64,000 nt of DNA. It comes from Prunus persica (Eukaryota > Streptophyta > Magnoliopsida > Rosales > Rosaceae). Under the pieces are notes generated by a model, which saw only the letters and a program-made list of their open reading frames with translations, searched no databases and was not told where the DNA came from. Position 1 is the first letter of the stretch. Each line of letters begins with the position of its first letter. Where the stretch lies: positions 23,198,522 to 23,262,521 of the forward strand of contig NC_034014.1 of assembly GCF_000346465.2 (NCBI RefSeq), in the 5' to 3' direction. Both the position numbers and the translations under genes were made by a program. Positions 32,136 to 43,700 of the stretch are shown here, piece after piece.

Positions 32136-33250
32136 AATAACTGATTGAGGCCCAAAAAAATTAAAACAAAAATTGACTGATGCAGATCCTCTACCTCCCT
32201 AGCGCAATAATCTTGCATGCTATATGCACGTATTTAATCTGTAACAAATTAATTTTTTTAAGGACATCTCTAATCATCTTCCTTATTTTGTAACTTTAAT
32301 TATTACTTCGTCTATACACATTATGGAAAATAATCGTGACCTTTCTTATATTTTTAATCTCTACAAAATGAAAAATGAAGTGTTTTCCTCAATTATAATA
32401 AACTAGTCTCTTCACACGCGTTTTTGCTCCTGTGAGAGGCTTTTTTAAAAAAAAAATTAAATTTATTTTAGAATTAAAAAATATAATGGGTAGTTGTGTT
32501 CAATAAAAATAGGATCAATTATCTGATTTTTCTTTTAAATTTTTCTTAAATATGAAAAAGTGTGAATTTACCATATTATCTTCATTTAATTAATAATTTC
32601 AATTCTTAATGTTTGCATTAATCAATGGCATTTTCTTGTATTTTAAATGTTTCATCATTCTCTACCTTTTGCTTCATATATACTAGCCTCTCTGTAAGCG
32701 CTTCCGCGCCTGAGAGAGGCCTTTTTAAAAAAAATTAATTTTATTTTAGAATTAAAAATAATAATGGGTAGTTGTGTTTCATAAATATAGGATCCATTAT
32801 CTGATTTTTCTTTTAATTTTAATTTTTTTTAATATGAAAAAGTTTGAATTTACCATATTATTCTCATTTAATTAATATTTTTAATTCTTAATGGCATTAA
32901 CCAATGACATTTTCTAGTGTTTTGAATGTTTCATCATCCTATATCTTTTGCTTTATATATATAGATATAGATTACATAAATAATTACTTTTTCTCTCCTT
33001 AAATTTAAAAGGCTTTTGAGGTCGGGTTGTTTATGAGGTTGGGCCCAATTGTCTTTATTTTTGGGAGTAGTAGGGCTAGGGGTTTGCCATTTTGGGCTAA
33101 CCTTTGTATTGCCTGGCCTTTGGGCCTTATTGTATTTATTTGTATCGTGATTGGCATTGTTTTTTCTTCTTCCACATTCCTCTCTTGTACATAACTTTTT
33201 CTTTGTCTGAGTTTGCCAAAACTAGTTGAGTCCCACCTGTCATCATAAAT
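31189..33250. other. UGT upstream region with a duplicated promoter block
   Basis: The block from about 31262 to 31490 (gtagcaaaacaatggctag ... ttggtagggcagagtatc ... atctggatgcctcc) recurs diverged at about 31866-32110. The repeat carries no UGT coding sequence, so the distal copy may mark a lost tandem gene. A CT microsatellite is at 32099-32128. The stretch 32400-32970 holds two repeats of another family, listed separately. No gene is seen. Confidence 0.6.
32400..32970. repeat. Two tandem copies of a hairpin-ended repeat (possible Helitron ends)
   Basis: Copies begin at about 32402 (ctagtctcttcacacgcg) and 32687 (ctagcctctctgtaagcg), each with a short hairpin (cctctc...gagagg) followed by a similar 200-base AT-rich tail (ttattttagaattaaaaa, atgggtagttgtgtt). 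Read on the minus strand, each hairpin is followed by CTAGT, as at Helitron 3' ends. No 5' end or helicase is seen. Confidence 0.4.
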
Positions 33251-34345
33251 TTTAGGGTTATTTATTGTAGACGTCCCTGAATTTGGCATCAATTTGTAAT
33301 TGGGTTTGTGAACTTTTTTTTGAGGCAATTACATCCTTTAACTAGACAAACAGTTACAATTAGGTCATGCCGTCCAAATCTGTCAATTTGTCCGTCAAAA
33401 TTAGGGGTAAAAGAGTCCTTTCAATTAGCATGGATGAACTGCTCCTTCTTCCAAAATTATTTACTGTGCTGGAGAAAAGGTAAATTTAAAACAAAAATAA
33501 TAATAACAAGAACAAATATATCTTAAAGAATAAAATAACAAAAAATTCAAAAACATAAAAACTAGAACAAGAACAATCGCACCAAACCCAGAAAAAGGCA
33601 CCCCCATCTCATCTTCCCCAACCCCCATCCCAACCTCCCCTTCCGCATACCCACCTCTGATGCTCAGCAGCAGCGGAAACTAGTGCACCCTGCCCACCCG
33701 ATGACTGCCACAGCGACTGCGACTCCTCGTCCTCCATTGTTGACGACGGCAATGATTGTGTCATGACGTCATCGTTTCGGAGTCTCTCCTTTGCCGTTCG
33801 ATCTCAACCTGTCGCTGCCCCCATAATGGACGACCTCGATTTATTCAAATTCGGTGAGGTTTGTGGTGATGATCATTCAATCCACCCATTTATGCCTCTA
33901 ATTACCGTATGGATCTCAATAATGCTCCTCCTTTTTCCTTTTTTATTTTTTTCTGCCCTTATTTTCTATGGAAGATCATTAAAATAAAATAAAGGAAATC
34001 TGGTACTCGGTGGTTGAGAAGAAGAATTTGAGTTTTTTCTTTTTTGTTTCTTCTGGTATAGAAATAGCATCTGGGTTTTCATCTTCAACTTGATGGGTTT
34101 TAATTCCCCCTCTCTCCAAAGCTGAATTGGATTTTGTTTTGTTCAAAACGATGAAAAGTCGAATATACCCCGAACAAGAAGATCACGTGACACTCACATG
34201 GTCAATCTCGACAGATTCTATTACGACATGACCTAATTGTAACTAATTATCTAATTAAAGAATGTAATTGCCTTTAAAAAAAAAATTCACGAACCCAATT
34301 GCAACTGGGACCATAATTCAGGGGCGTCTACAGTAAATAAGAATC
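33251..34345. mobile_element. Mutator-like element with long inverted ends (Pack-MULE candidate)
   Basis: About 120 bases at each end are inverted repeats: left ttatttattgtagacgtccc...aattaggtcatgccgt; right, read on the other strand, ttatttactgtagacgcccc...aattaggtcatgtcgt. Long terminal inverted repeats and a GC-rich core with gene-like sequence are typical of MULEs that have captured host DNA. No transposase is present and no clear 9-bp target duplication was found. The core is described separately. Confidence 0.65.
33690..33890 (+). pseudogene. Captured fragment of an ERF repressor gene (C-terminus)
   Basis: Reading the + strand with frame changes gives an acidic Ser run (DSSSSIVDDGND), then in another frame PFDLNLSLPP from ccgttcgatctcaacctgtc near 33795, and then MDDLDLFKFG. 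An acidic/Ser stretch, a PFDLNL EAR motif and an MDDLDL tail in this order are characteristic of class VIII ERF repressors. The AP2 domain is missing and the frame is broken, so it is not a gene. It lies in the core of the MULE-like element. Confidence 0.5.
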
Positions 34346-36030
34346 TCTTTCTTTCACAAAGAAAACAAAACACCATTGCTTTTCTCATCCTTTGAATAAT
34401 ATTCAATTTGTTGTCGGCAGTCTGTTTTGCAAATGGAAATATATGTAGGAGTTAAATAGAATTTCTTTACCAAATTCTATTATTCTATCCTTACCAAACA
34501 TATTGTGTAGCTCAAGATTTTGAAGAAAGTGATTTTGACTCCAAATAAGTAATGCCAAACGGACACTAAGACAACTCAAATTCAATCAAGCAGTACAAAA
34601 TAAAATCACACCATGAAGGTTTGCCAAAAAAGTCTTGCATTTGCTTGTCATATTGCATTCAACAACTATCGTATATAAGATTTGAATTCAAAATTTCCTC
34701 CGACAAACCCGGAAATCAAATTATCATGGGATCAGGGGCGCACTTAGTCATGGGGGTTAACGAAATGAGTGGTTCATTCCACATAAGATTTTACGTATAC
34801 AATGAGATAATACATGAGACTAAACTAGTGCATCTTGCCATGCAAGAAATTAGCAGAATGTGTTTCAAGTCTTGGATGGAGATACAAGGAACCCCAAACA
34901 GACCTGCCTTTTTTGGTTTGTCAATAATGGTAGGCTATAAAAATGTGTGAAGTCCTTAATCCCCTCTAAATAAATTCCACCAATACCATTACGAAGAAAA
35001 ACATTTTTAATACAGTATACTATATAGTATATACCTCAGTATGCTCATACGATACGTCAATCGATTAAAAAAAAATGTTATGTATTAAAACTAAAAGACA
35101 GATTTAGTTTACTTACATGCATGGCAACTGAAAAACAAAGTCTTCTTATTTTTCTTAATTATAAAATATGAATAAATGGTGTCTAAATCAATGTACGTGT
35201 ATAAGTATAGGTATTTAAATATGAATGTGTATCTTATCATGGAGCTGCTATGATGGCTATTTTGACACAAATAAAAATAAAAATAAAAATGTAGGTAGCC
35301 CGTATATGATTTAGTGTTTACTTTCTTTTTTTATACAAAAGACTAGAGAAATTATAAATACCTAAAAAAAATATATATTCATTAAATTTTAAACTAATAA
35401 CTTTAGCTAATCCAGTCGTTAACAAATTTCTGATTCCATCTTGCTAAATTAGTGCACAACCTTGCCATGCAAGACATGAGCAGGTCTTGAAGGGAGTTAC
35501 AAGGAAACCCCAAACAGACCTGCCTCTTTTGGTTTGTCAATAATGGTGGGCTATAAAAATGTGTGCAGTCCTTTATCTCCTCTAAATAAATTCCAAAACC
35601 ATTACGGAGAAAAACATTTTTAACATAGTATGATACTATATAGTATAGTATATACCTAAGTATGCTCATACGATACGTCAATCGATTAAAAAAAATGTAA
35701 TGTATTAAAACTAAAAGACAGATTTAGTTTACTTACATCCATGGCAACTGAAAAACAAAGAGTTTTCTTATTTTTCTTAATTATAAAATATGAAAAAATG
35801 GTGTCTAAATCAATGTACGTGTATAAGTACAGGTTTTAAATATGAAGGTGTTTCTTATCATGGAATTGTTATGGTGGCTATTTTGACAAAAATAAAAATG
35901 TAGGTAGCCCGATTGGCCCCCTTGCCCAATTGATATATTACAACTAGGAAAATTGACTGGTGATGAAAATTCCAATAAATCGTTCAAGTCACGTTACACA
36001 GCAGCCATGGAATTCAAATCAAACAATGCA
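34346..36030. other. Intergenic with a 460-bp tandem duplication
   Basis: The segments 34830-35312 and about 35450-35912 are copies of each other at a spacing of roughly 610 bases: same order of gcatcttgccatgcaaga-like, cctgccttttttggtttgtc, catacgatacgtcaatcgat, ggtgtctaaatcaatgtacg and aaatgtaggtagcccg blocks. They have no ORF worth calling. They lie upstream of the repeat-peptide gene and could carry regulatory sites. Confidence 0.7.
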
Positions 36031-36466
36031 TAGTCTAATTTGACCTCTTTTTTCCTTTGATTTCCCCAAAACTGCAAGAACTTTCTGTTGGCTCTATAGA
36101 GCCGGCTAGCTAGTAGAGGCCTTAATATTCAATACTGTTTCCATCATATATATATATATATATTATTTTCTTCCTCATTTTCTAACTTGGACTCGCAACC
36201 AATCTTTCCAATTCTTTTTCTACATGTTAGCCAGAGATCAAGAACCATCGATGTTGCTTCCTAATTGCAGCACATGAACGAATGGCATGCCATGAAAGAT
36301 TGGAAATGTCACGTTTGTTTGAAATTCATATGATATATGCTGCTTGTCAAGTATCTCAGTCAAACAAGCCTCGTCTCGCAGTCTAACTTGCTTACCAAAT
36401 ACCGAGGTTATAAATAGACCAGACCAAATACTTCATCATGCAGATCACACAAAACACAAACCAACA

Positions 36467-36510
<44 letters not shown>

Positions 36511-36534
36511 GTTTTTCAATTGTCCAACACCAAC
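36031..36534 (+). promoter_or_regulatory. Promoter and 5' leader of the repeat-peptide gene
   Basis: A TATA box (ttataaatag, 36410-36419) lies about 120 bases before the ATG. W-box cores (binding sites of WRKY defence regulators) are seen as TTGACC at 36040-36045 and as AGTCAA (TTGACT on the other strand) at 36358-36363. The leader has a CT microsatellite at 36473-36508. W-boxes would suit a stress-induced peptide, but short motifs also occur by chance. Confidence 0.5.
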
Positions 36535-37206
36535 ATGACAACCAAGTTTTTCAGTTTGCTGCTTCTTTTCCTGAGCTCCACATTCATTGCAGTGAGTGCT
36601 CGACCTTTCAATATCATGAAGCACAGAAACTCTGGTCGTAGAGCAATTGGAGGTTTCTTTGATGGGTTGTCTCTTGAAGCCATCAAAGAATCGGGCCCTA
36701 GCCCAGGTGAGGGGCACCAGTTTACCAACCAACAAACCCTCGGAGGGATTAAAAGCTCAGGCCCAAGTCCTGGCACAGGAAATAAATTCACAAATGTTGA
36801 GACTCTTGGTGGGATTAAGGATTCTGGTCCAAGTCCTGGTACTGGACACAAATTCACAAATGTTGAGACTCTGGGAGGGATTAAGGATTCCGGCCCTAGT
36901 CCTGGTACAGGAAACAAATTCACAAATATTGAGACTCTCGGAGGGATTAAGGATGCCGGCCCAAGTCCTGGTACAGGAAACAAATTTACAAATGTCGAAA
37001 CTCTCGGAGGAATTAAAAAGTCGGGCCCAAGCCCTGGTACAGGAAACAAAGTAACAAATGTTGAGATCCTCGGTGGGATTAAGGACTCAGGTCCAAGCCC
37101 TGGTACAGGAAACAAATTCATAAATGTTGAGACACTTGGAGGGATTAAGGACTCGGGCCCAAGCCCTGGTACAGGAAACAAATTTACAGATAACACCCAT
37201 CAATGA
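36535..37206 (+). CDS. Secreted peptide precursor with eight tandem SGPSPGxG units
   Basis: Encodes 223 residues. A signal peptide (MTTKFFSLLLLFLSSTFIAV, then SARP) is followed by a basic region (KHRNSGRRAIGG) and then eight tandem repeats of 22 residues. Each contains a core such as SGPSPGTGNK, linked by FTNVETLGGIKD-like spacers. Unit 1 reads SGPSPGEGHQ and unit 3 SGPSPGTGHK; the other six have Asn in place of His, and unit 5 starts AGPSP. The core fits PIP hormones (SGPSxxGxGH) and also the CEP ending (SPGxGH), so membership is PIP/CEP superfamily rather than one family. Such precursors are cleaved in the secretory path or apoplast and sensed by leucine-rich-repeat receptor kinases (RLK7 for PIP1, CEPRs for CEPs). 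Here the units are embedded, not terminal, so release needs cuts on both sides; K/D at the spacer could serve. The ATG at 36535 follows a TATA box and a CT-rich leader. No intron. Confidence 0.85.
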   Translation: MTTKFFSLLLLFLSSTFIAVSARPFNIMKHRNSGRRAIGGFFDGLSLEAIKESGPSPGEGHQFTNQQTLGGIKSSGPSPGTGNKFTNVETLGGIKDSGPSPGTGHKFTNVETLGGIKDSGPSPGTGNKFTNIETLGGIKDAGPSPGTGNKFTNVETLGGIKKSGPSPGTGNKVTNVEILGGIKDSGPSPGTGNKFINVETLGGIKDSGPSPGTGNKFTDNTHQ

Positions 37207-37867
37207 ATATTCGTGATCATCTCAATAGAAATTAGAAATATTCGTTATGTATTTTCTCATTTACATTTTTTTGTTGATTTTATTTATATTTATACTCCAT
37301 GTATCTTCGAAATAAGATAATTTATGTTCATGTCATTTCATTTTATATTTTTCTCCAAAAAATTTCTTCATCATGTAAGTTTCCATACATGTTTCCAACT
37401 CTTATATAACGGAGCACATGTACCCGTCCCGTTTCTACTTTTTATACTAAATGGAGAGACCTAAGTTATGAACTCTAATGAATATATTGTATTTAACGGA
37501 GCCTTTATTCAAATATAACATTTTTTCTAATATATAGTCCTCTTTTATTGAGGGGTTCTTCACATCTTCATTCAGAGATCATCCTTACAAAAAATCATGC
37601 AAATTGAAAATCATTAAGACATCTAATTGAGACCAACAAACTTAATGAACACGGTGCATCAAGAAAGTATTTCAATTTCAATAATTTAATTGAGTGGTCA
37701 AATAATATCATATTCAAGTGATTTATTTATTTTTATTTTTATTTTTGTAGAGATGATCTTTGAATTAGTGAAATACAATGAGGAGCGAGCCCTACAAAAG
37801 TGTCTCTTATATAGATGAAACTTTAGAGATGGGAAGCGCACAAGAAGAACTCGGGACATATTAATTT
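37207..37867. other. Intergenic: 3' region of the peptide gene
   Basis: AT-rich. The first 100-150 bases are the likely 3' UTR. No gene or clear repeat is seen. Confidence 0.5.
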
Positions 37868-39285
37868 ATGGAAGATACTAATGAAAATAATTCAGATTTA
37901 TTTTTCAATCCTCAAGTAGAAGATCAACATGTACCAAAAATTGGTCAAGAATTTGAATCACTTGAGGATGCCTATAACTTCTATAACAACTACGCAAAAC
38001 AAGCGGAATTTAGTGTTCGAAGTTATTGTCAGCAAAAGAGTAAAACTTCTAATGAGATCTTGTGGAAGTGAAAGGCGGCGAGGTGTAGTACGAAGTGGGT
38101 GTAAGGCTAAGATTGTGTTTTTGAAGGTAAGAGAAGGAACAAAATACATAATTTCTAACTTTATGGAGGGCCACAATCATGCTTTGACAGCCCCTCAAAT
38201 GGTACATTTGTTGAGATCGCATCGTAAAATTTCTGAAGTTAATAAAGCATTGGCACAACGATTTGGTGATGTTAATATCCCAACACATCAACAATTTAGT
38301 CTTCTTGAAGTGCAAGCAGGAGGGATGCAAAACATTAGATATACGAAGAAAGATTTATATAATTACAAAAGACAATTGCATAGAAAGATGAAGAGGCATG
38401 ATGCACAGATGTTGAGTGAGCATTTTATTGGTGAGCAAGCAAAAAATGAATCTTTCTTTTGTATGATAGAGGATGACGATGATGATAGGCTTAAACATTG
38501 TTTTTGGGCTGATCCAACATCTAGAAGAGCTTATAAGTTTTATGGTGATGTGGTTGTATTTGATACCACTTACAATACTAATCGGTATGGTATGGTATTT
38601 GCCCCACTGGTAAGAGTTAATAACCATGGTCAAACTGTTCTTTTTGGTTGTGGGTTCTTAAGCAATGAGACCACTGAGTCTTTTCTTTGGTTGTTTGAGC
38701 AGTTTAAGAAAACTATGACTACTGCTCCACCCAAAATAATTATTACAGATCAAGATCCAGCGATGGGAAATGCTATTTCACAAGCTTTTCCAAGTGTGTT
38801 TCATAGATATTGCATTTGGCACATTCTGGATAAGTTTTCTCAAAAGATAAACACTTGCATTTATAAGGATGAAAATAGAGAACTTTAAAGTTGTGTGTGG
38901 GAATCAAACACAAAGGAAGAATTTGAGTTAAAGTGGATGGATGTGGTCCACAAAGGTAAACTAAATGATGATGAGTGGCTATCTTCAATCTATAGAATAC
39001 ATTCAAGATGGATGCCAGCATATGTGAAAGATATTTTTTCAGCAGAAATGTCAAGTAGCCAACGAGTAGAAGGTGTTCATGCATTTTTCAAGCTCTATAT
39101 TTCAAAAAGAAATTATTTAATGGATTTCATATTATGGTTTAATAGAGCGCTTGCCCAACAACGTCATGAAGAGATAATTGCTGATCATGTTGATATCAAT
39201 GAGCAGCCTATGTTGAAATCTCCATTGATAATGAAGAAGCAAATGGCTACCATTTTTTTTCTTTTTTATTTATTTATTTATTTAT
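37868..39285 (+). pseudogene. FAR1-related (MULE transposase-like) gene, disrupted
   Basis: The start MEDTNENNSDLFFNPQ leads into the FAR1 DNA-binding region (FESLEDAYNFYNNYAKQAEFSVR). The frame shifts near 38070, where part of the zinc-finger segment is missing, and resumes with RSGCKAKIVFLK and GHNHALTAP. The MULE transposase domain follows with the Asp residues of VVVFDTTYNTN and IITDQDPAM and the histidine-rich HRYCIWHILDK. A stop at 38886 (REL then taa) breaks the frame, after which WESNTKEEFELKW and SSSQRVEGVHAFFK continue to about 39250. The SWIM zinc finger is absent. FAR1/FRS proteins are transposase-derived nuclear regulators (light signalling in Arabidopsis). This copy looks like a dead gene or a transposon relic. 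Confidence 0.85.
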
Positions 39286-40765
39286 GATATATGGTATTTT
39301 CCATTTTGCTTATACAAAGTTTTCTGATTTTCTTATGGTATGGGATTGTTTACTAAAAAGATTTTCTTATGACCATCTATTTCAATCATTTATCTGTTTA
39401 TATTTTTTCTAAACTTTTGAAGATATCCTGTATACAAACTTTGCAAATCATCCGAAGAAGGCATGACTCTCAAATCATATCAGGAGATCATAATTAGCTT
39501 CAATATCCCCATCTCCAAATGAAATATAGTTAGTAATTATAAAGATCAGGTAAATACAGAGTATAATTAAACAACAGATCAGCCAAGGTCATATAAAAAA
39601 ATCCCACCCAGCAATACAACACCTCACCAAACTCAAAACAAAACAAAAGTGAGCCAAGTTCATACGAAGACCAAGTAAAACCCAAACCCAAATCAGCAAG
39701 GATCTCCCTATAAAAAGAAATAGAAAATCAACGTAGGGAAGAAGGGAAATGACGTATTGCATATACAGAGTCACAAATAGCAATTGATGAAAGCATCGAA
39801 TGAAAGCAGAGGGAAGTGGTGGAAGAAAGAAACAGAGAGAGATTAGTAGATTGGAGGTGCATGCACAGAAATGAAAGCACAGGAAGAGAAGGTGTTGTGT
39901 TGGAAGAAGGAAACAGAGGTTAGTAGATTGAAGGTGTAAGGAATTTTGGTTCTTACTAAAAGACTGAAACCCTTTTCAATGATGTTTTAAATCTAGAGCG
40001 TACAAGGCATCTAATGGTCACAAATAGAAGTTCGCATTCACTCCGCACACTTGGACTTTGCAATAGAGAAAGTCCCTATATATATGCATATGTATATTAT
40101 AATATTATAATATTACAGTCCCGATCTCTTGGACTACAGGAGTCCAAGAGATTGTGGTCACCCACCGTTGGATATTAATCCAATGGTTCAAAATGATATA
40201 TATATAAATGCAATATGACATAAATGATTATTACCCGATTCAAGTCAACCGTTGAATTTACATCTAACGGTGAGTGACCATAACTCTCTTGGACTACAAG
40301 GGTCTAAAAGATCAGGACTGTATAATATTATATACGTAGATATGAAGCTTTCTTCAATGGAATGTCTTTATTGTATATGAAAGTGCACGGTAGTGATAAT
40401 CACACTTCGATTTGAATTTTTTGTAACTTTCTTTATATTTTTTATACAAAAAAATAATCTAAAATATTATACTTTATGTAACAAGAGAATCAAATTCAAA
40501 CTCATGTAGAAAGAGATATACACACAATCTCCAGCTGACCTAACACACCCGCACGCACTCTCTATGTTTTATAATTTAATTTTTCTTTTGTTAGGAAAAA
40601 TAACAAATGGATAAAATATTGACGTGAAAATCGTCTCCTAAAACCGAAAAAGTAAAAAAATAATAATAATTTACAAAGCTCCCCCGAAAGAGAAGTGGAA
40701 TTATTAGACTGACAAGTTGGATCAGCATTTTTGTTCTCCCGCGGTTGACTGTTGGGTCTGCAAAA
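39286..40765. other. Intergenic, with a small MULE-type MITE at 40116-40320
   Basis: AT-rich, with no coding sequence. A dinucleotide/AT-rich zone around 40080-40115 precedes the MITE. Bases 40330-40765 are the upstream region of the chimeric gene. Confidence 0.6.
40116..40320. mobile_element. 205-bp MITE with inverted ends and a 10-bp target duplication
   Basis: The ends are cagtcccgatctcttggact and its diverged complement (agtccaagagagttatggtc further in); the inner pair around caaccgttgaattt and ccgttggatattaatc continues the match. It is flanked by tataatatta on both sides (40106-40115 and 40321-40330). A 9-10 bp target duplication fits a Mutator-type element, though the site is simple AT sequence. 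Confidence 0.65.
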
Positions 40766-43700
40766 ATGGGGAACTCGTCGACGGACGACTCCGCCACCAA
40801 TGGCCGCGGGCCGCCGTTAAATTCCAGCGTCTACTCGGAGGGAGATATGATCCTTGCGTACGACGCCAAGGCAAGCCACTTTTCCTTTCTCTTCCCCAAC
40901 CTCCATCTTCCCTAATCTAACTACCCCACTTTTCCGAATTCTTTTTTATTTATTTAGCTCTGCAATTTTATTAAAGTTTGCTAGAGCTGTAGTATTATCA
41001 AGATTGATCGATTTGTTTGTCCAATGCCTATTGCAATCATGAAATTTTGTTCACCTAGAAATGCTTTAAACCTTATGCTGGAAATTTGATACGAATGCTT
41101 TTTCTTTGCATCAATTTCTGGTTTTGCTGTATGTTGAGATTAAATTATGCTTCGTCTCGAGTAGCTGACTTTACTCTCTCTTTTTTCTGCTATAATTTTC
41201 ATGTAAAACAACTATAACCTTTCACAACTCTTTTTTTCCACTTTTTTTCTTTTTCTTTTTCCAATATCTGGATTTACTTTTTCTTTTATTGCATTTATAC
41301 ACATGATCATGTTATTTTCTACATTCAGTTATTCTCTGTCTATGCAAAGCTGCTTATGTTTCTTCTACTCACAGATGAAAAATGCTTCCTTTGAGAACTG
41401 TTTCATATTCTCCTTGGGTCTTATTTATGTTTTCTTTACTGCCATTTCTTTGATGGGCTATTTCTGGGTTCTATAATTGTTAGGACACTGTCTCCTTGGA
41501 AAATCTTGTCATGAGTCAAATTCCCTCAATACTAAGGAAGCAAGTTGTTGATGATCCGGAATTTGTTTATCAGCAGGATAAGGTACATATGAACTGTTAG
41601 AAGCAACTTCTCTTGGTTGTCATTTAACAATTATAAAGAATGATGGTTTCACGGTTAAATTAAATATGTTTTTCAAGAATCTATTTGGTTCTTCACATGT
41701 TTCCCATGATCGAAGTACCTCCAACCTTTCAGAGATACATTTTAGTGTTTCAATACTATATTGATTGTTGAATCCTTTGGTTCTTCACATGTAGCCCAAA
41801 TGCTTTTTGAGTTGGATGGCAAATAGGGGTAGTTAAATAAAAATATGTGTATTTGAAAATTTAATTGTGTTTTGACATTTTACCATATTTATGTATGTTT
41901 TCTCAGTTGACTTCCTTGCACGTCAATAATCTCTTTCTCTTTCTTTATATGGAACCTCTACCTGGGACATCATACAAAATAAAATACAAAGGAAGCTAAT
42001 GATGGGTTAGGATTCTATGTCATCAAATTGGAAAAAAATTAAAACGGACCTAATTATTTCACTCTCTGCCTATTCCTTTCTCAAATTTTGCTAGCATTCT
42101 TTAGCAGTTAGACCAAGAAATAAGAATAATGTTTGAGGCCATGTGCTTAAACTAAAGAATGCAGCATTCAGATTCTAAATGAATATGAAATGATACAGTT
42201 TTGTATTATTAGTAGTGATCGTTATGGTTAAAATGGTTGGATATTTTTCACCAGGACCCTTTAGGAATGGATACTGGAAGTAGTAGTCAAGTCAATGAGA
42301 GTAATAGAAAAGGGAGTAGACGTGTATGGACTAAAGAGGAGGAGGATGCACTTTTAGACATCCTAGAGGAGCTGGTTGCAAAGGGCCATCGTGCTAATCG
42401 TACTTTCAGAGCTGGTACATTGATTGTAATAGAAAATTCCTTGCGAGTTTTGTGTCCAGGATCGGGACTGAAAGCTAACCCACACATCGAGTCAAAAATT
42501 AAAAAGTTGAAGAAGCAATTCAGTATAGTATATGACATGGTCAACAAAACCGGGTTTGGGTGGAATGATGTGAGGAAATGTGTGAAGGTTGACAGTGAAG
42601 AGACATGGAAAGCATATCTTCAGGTATGATAATATTGACTCCATAGTATGATCCTTTTTGAATTGTTGATAAATGAAGTGTCAGTTTATAACGTATGTTT
42701 TACCTGTGATATTACATTTGTACCATAAGCACTAACGTTTGTTGATTGAACTTTTAGCATCACAAGGAAGCATATGGGTGGAGGGGCAAACATTTTCCAC
42801 TCTATGATAGACTTGTTAGAATATTTAAGGTGGACCACGCAAATGTAAAAACATCCCAAACTCCAGCTGAGAAAATTGAAGAGATAAACTGTGATGAGGT
42901 TAATGCAACTGAATTTGGGATAGAGGAAGACACTTGTCCAAGATCAGTTGACCAAAACTCAACCACCAAGCAAACGGATCAATTGCATTCCCCACAAGAA
43001 AAGAGGAAAAGGCAAGATGATACTGGAGGTAGTAGTGAAATCCATGAGACAAATAGAAAAGGCAGCAGACGTGTATGGACCAAAGAGGAGGAGGATGCAC
43101 TTTTAGGGATCCTAGAAGATCTAGTTGCAAAGGGTTATCGTGAAAATGGTACTTTCAAATCTGGTACATTGACTTTAATAGAAAAAGCTTTATGCAATTT
43201 ATGTCCAGCATCAGAACTGAAAGCTAACCCACACGTTGAGTCAAAAATGAAAAAATTGAAGAAGCAATACCGTCTAATATATGACATGATCAACAGAAGT
43301 GGGTTTGGGTGGAATGATTTGAAGAAATGTTTGGAGGTTGACAGTGAAGAGTCATGGAAATCTTATGTGCAGGTATGATAGTGTTAACTCTATCCTAGGC
43401 TAATAAGCCTAATATATGTTACTTTTGATTTTTTGTTGTTCAATGAAGTGTCAACTTATACATATGTGTTACTTGTAATCTCATAATTGTAGCATAAATT
43501 ATACTAAAGTTTGTTTACTGAACCTGCAGGATCACAAAGAGGCAGATGGGTGGAGGGACAAATATTTTCCACTTTATGATAGACTTGTTGATATATTTGG
43601 AGTTGGCCATGCAACTGTAAAACCATACCAAACTCCGGTTGAAAGAGTTGAGGTGATGAACTATAATGAGGAGATTAACTGTGATGACGATATTAACTGT

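Noticed and set aside
33005..33328. 107-residue minus-strand ORF
   Set aside because: It overlaps the inverted end of the MULE-like element and is of low complexity.
36516..37196. 226-residue open frame on the minus strand opposite the repeat-peptide gene
   Set aside because: It arises because the 66-base repeat has no stop in that frame; it lacks a signal or family match and the + strand gene has TATA box, leader and signal peptide.
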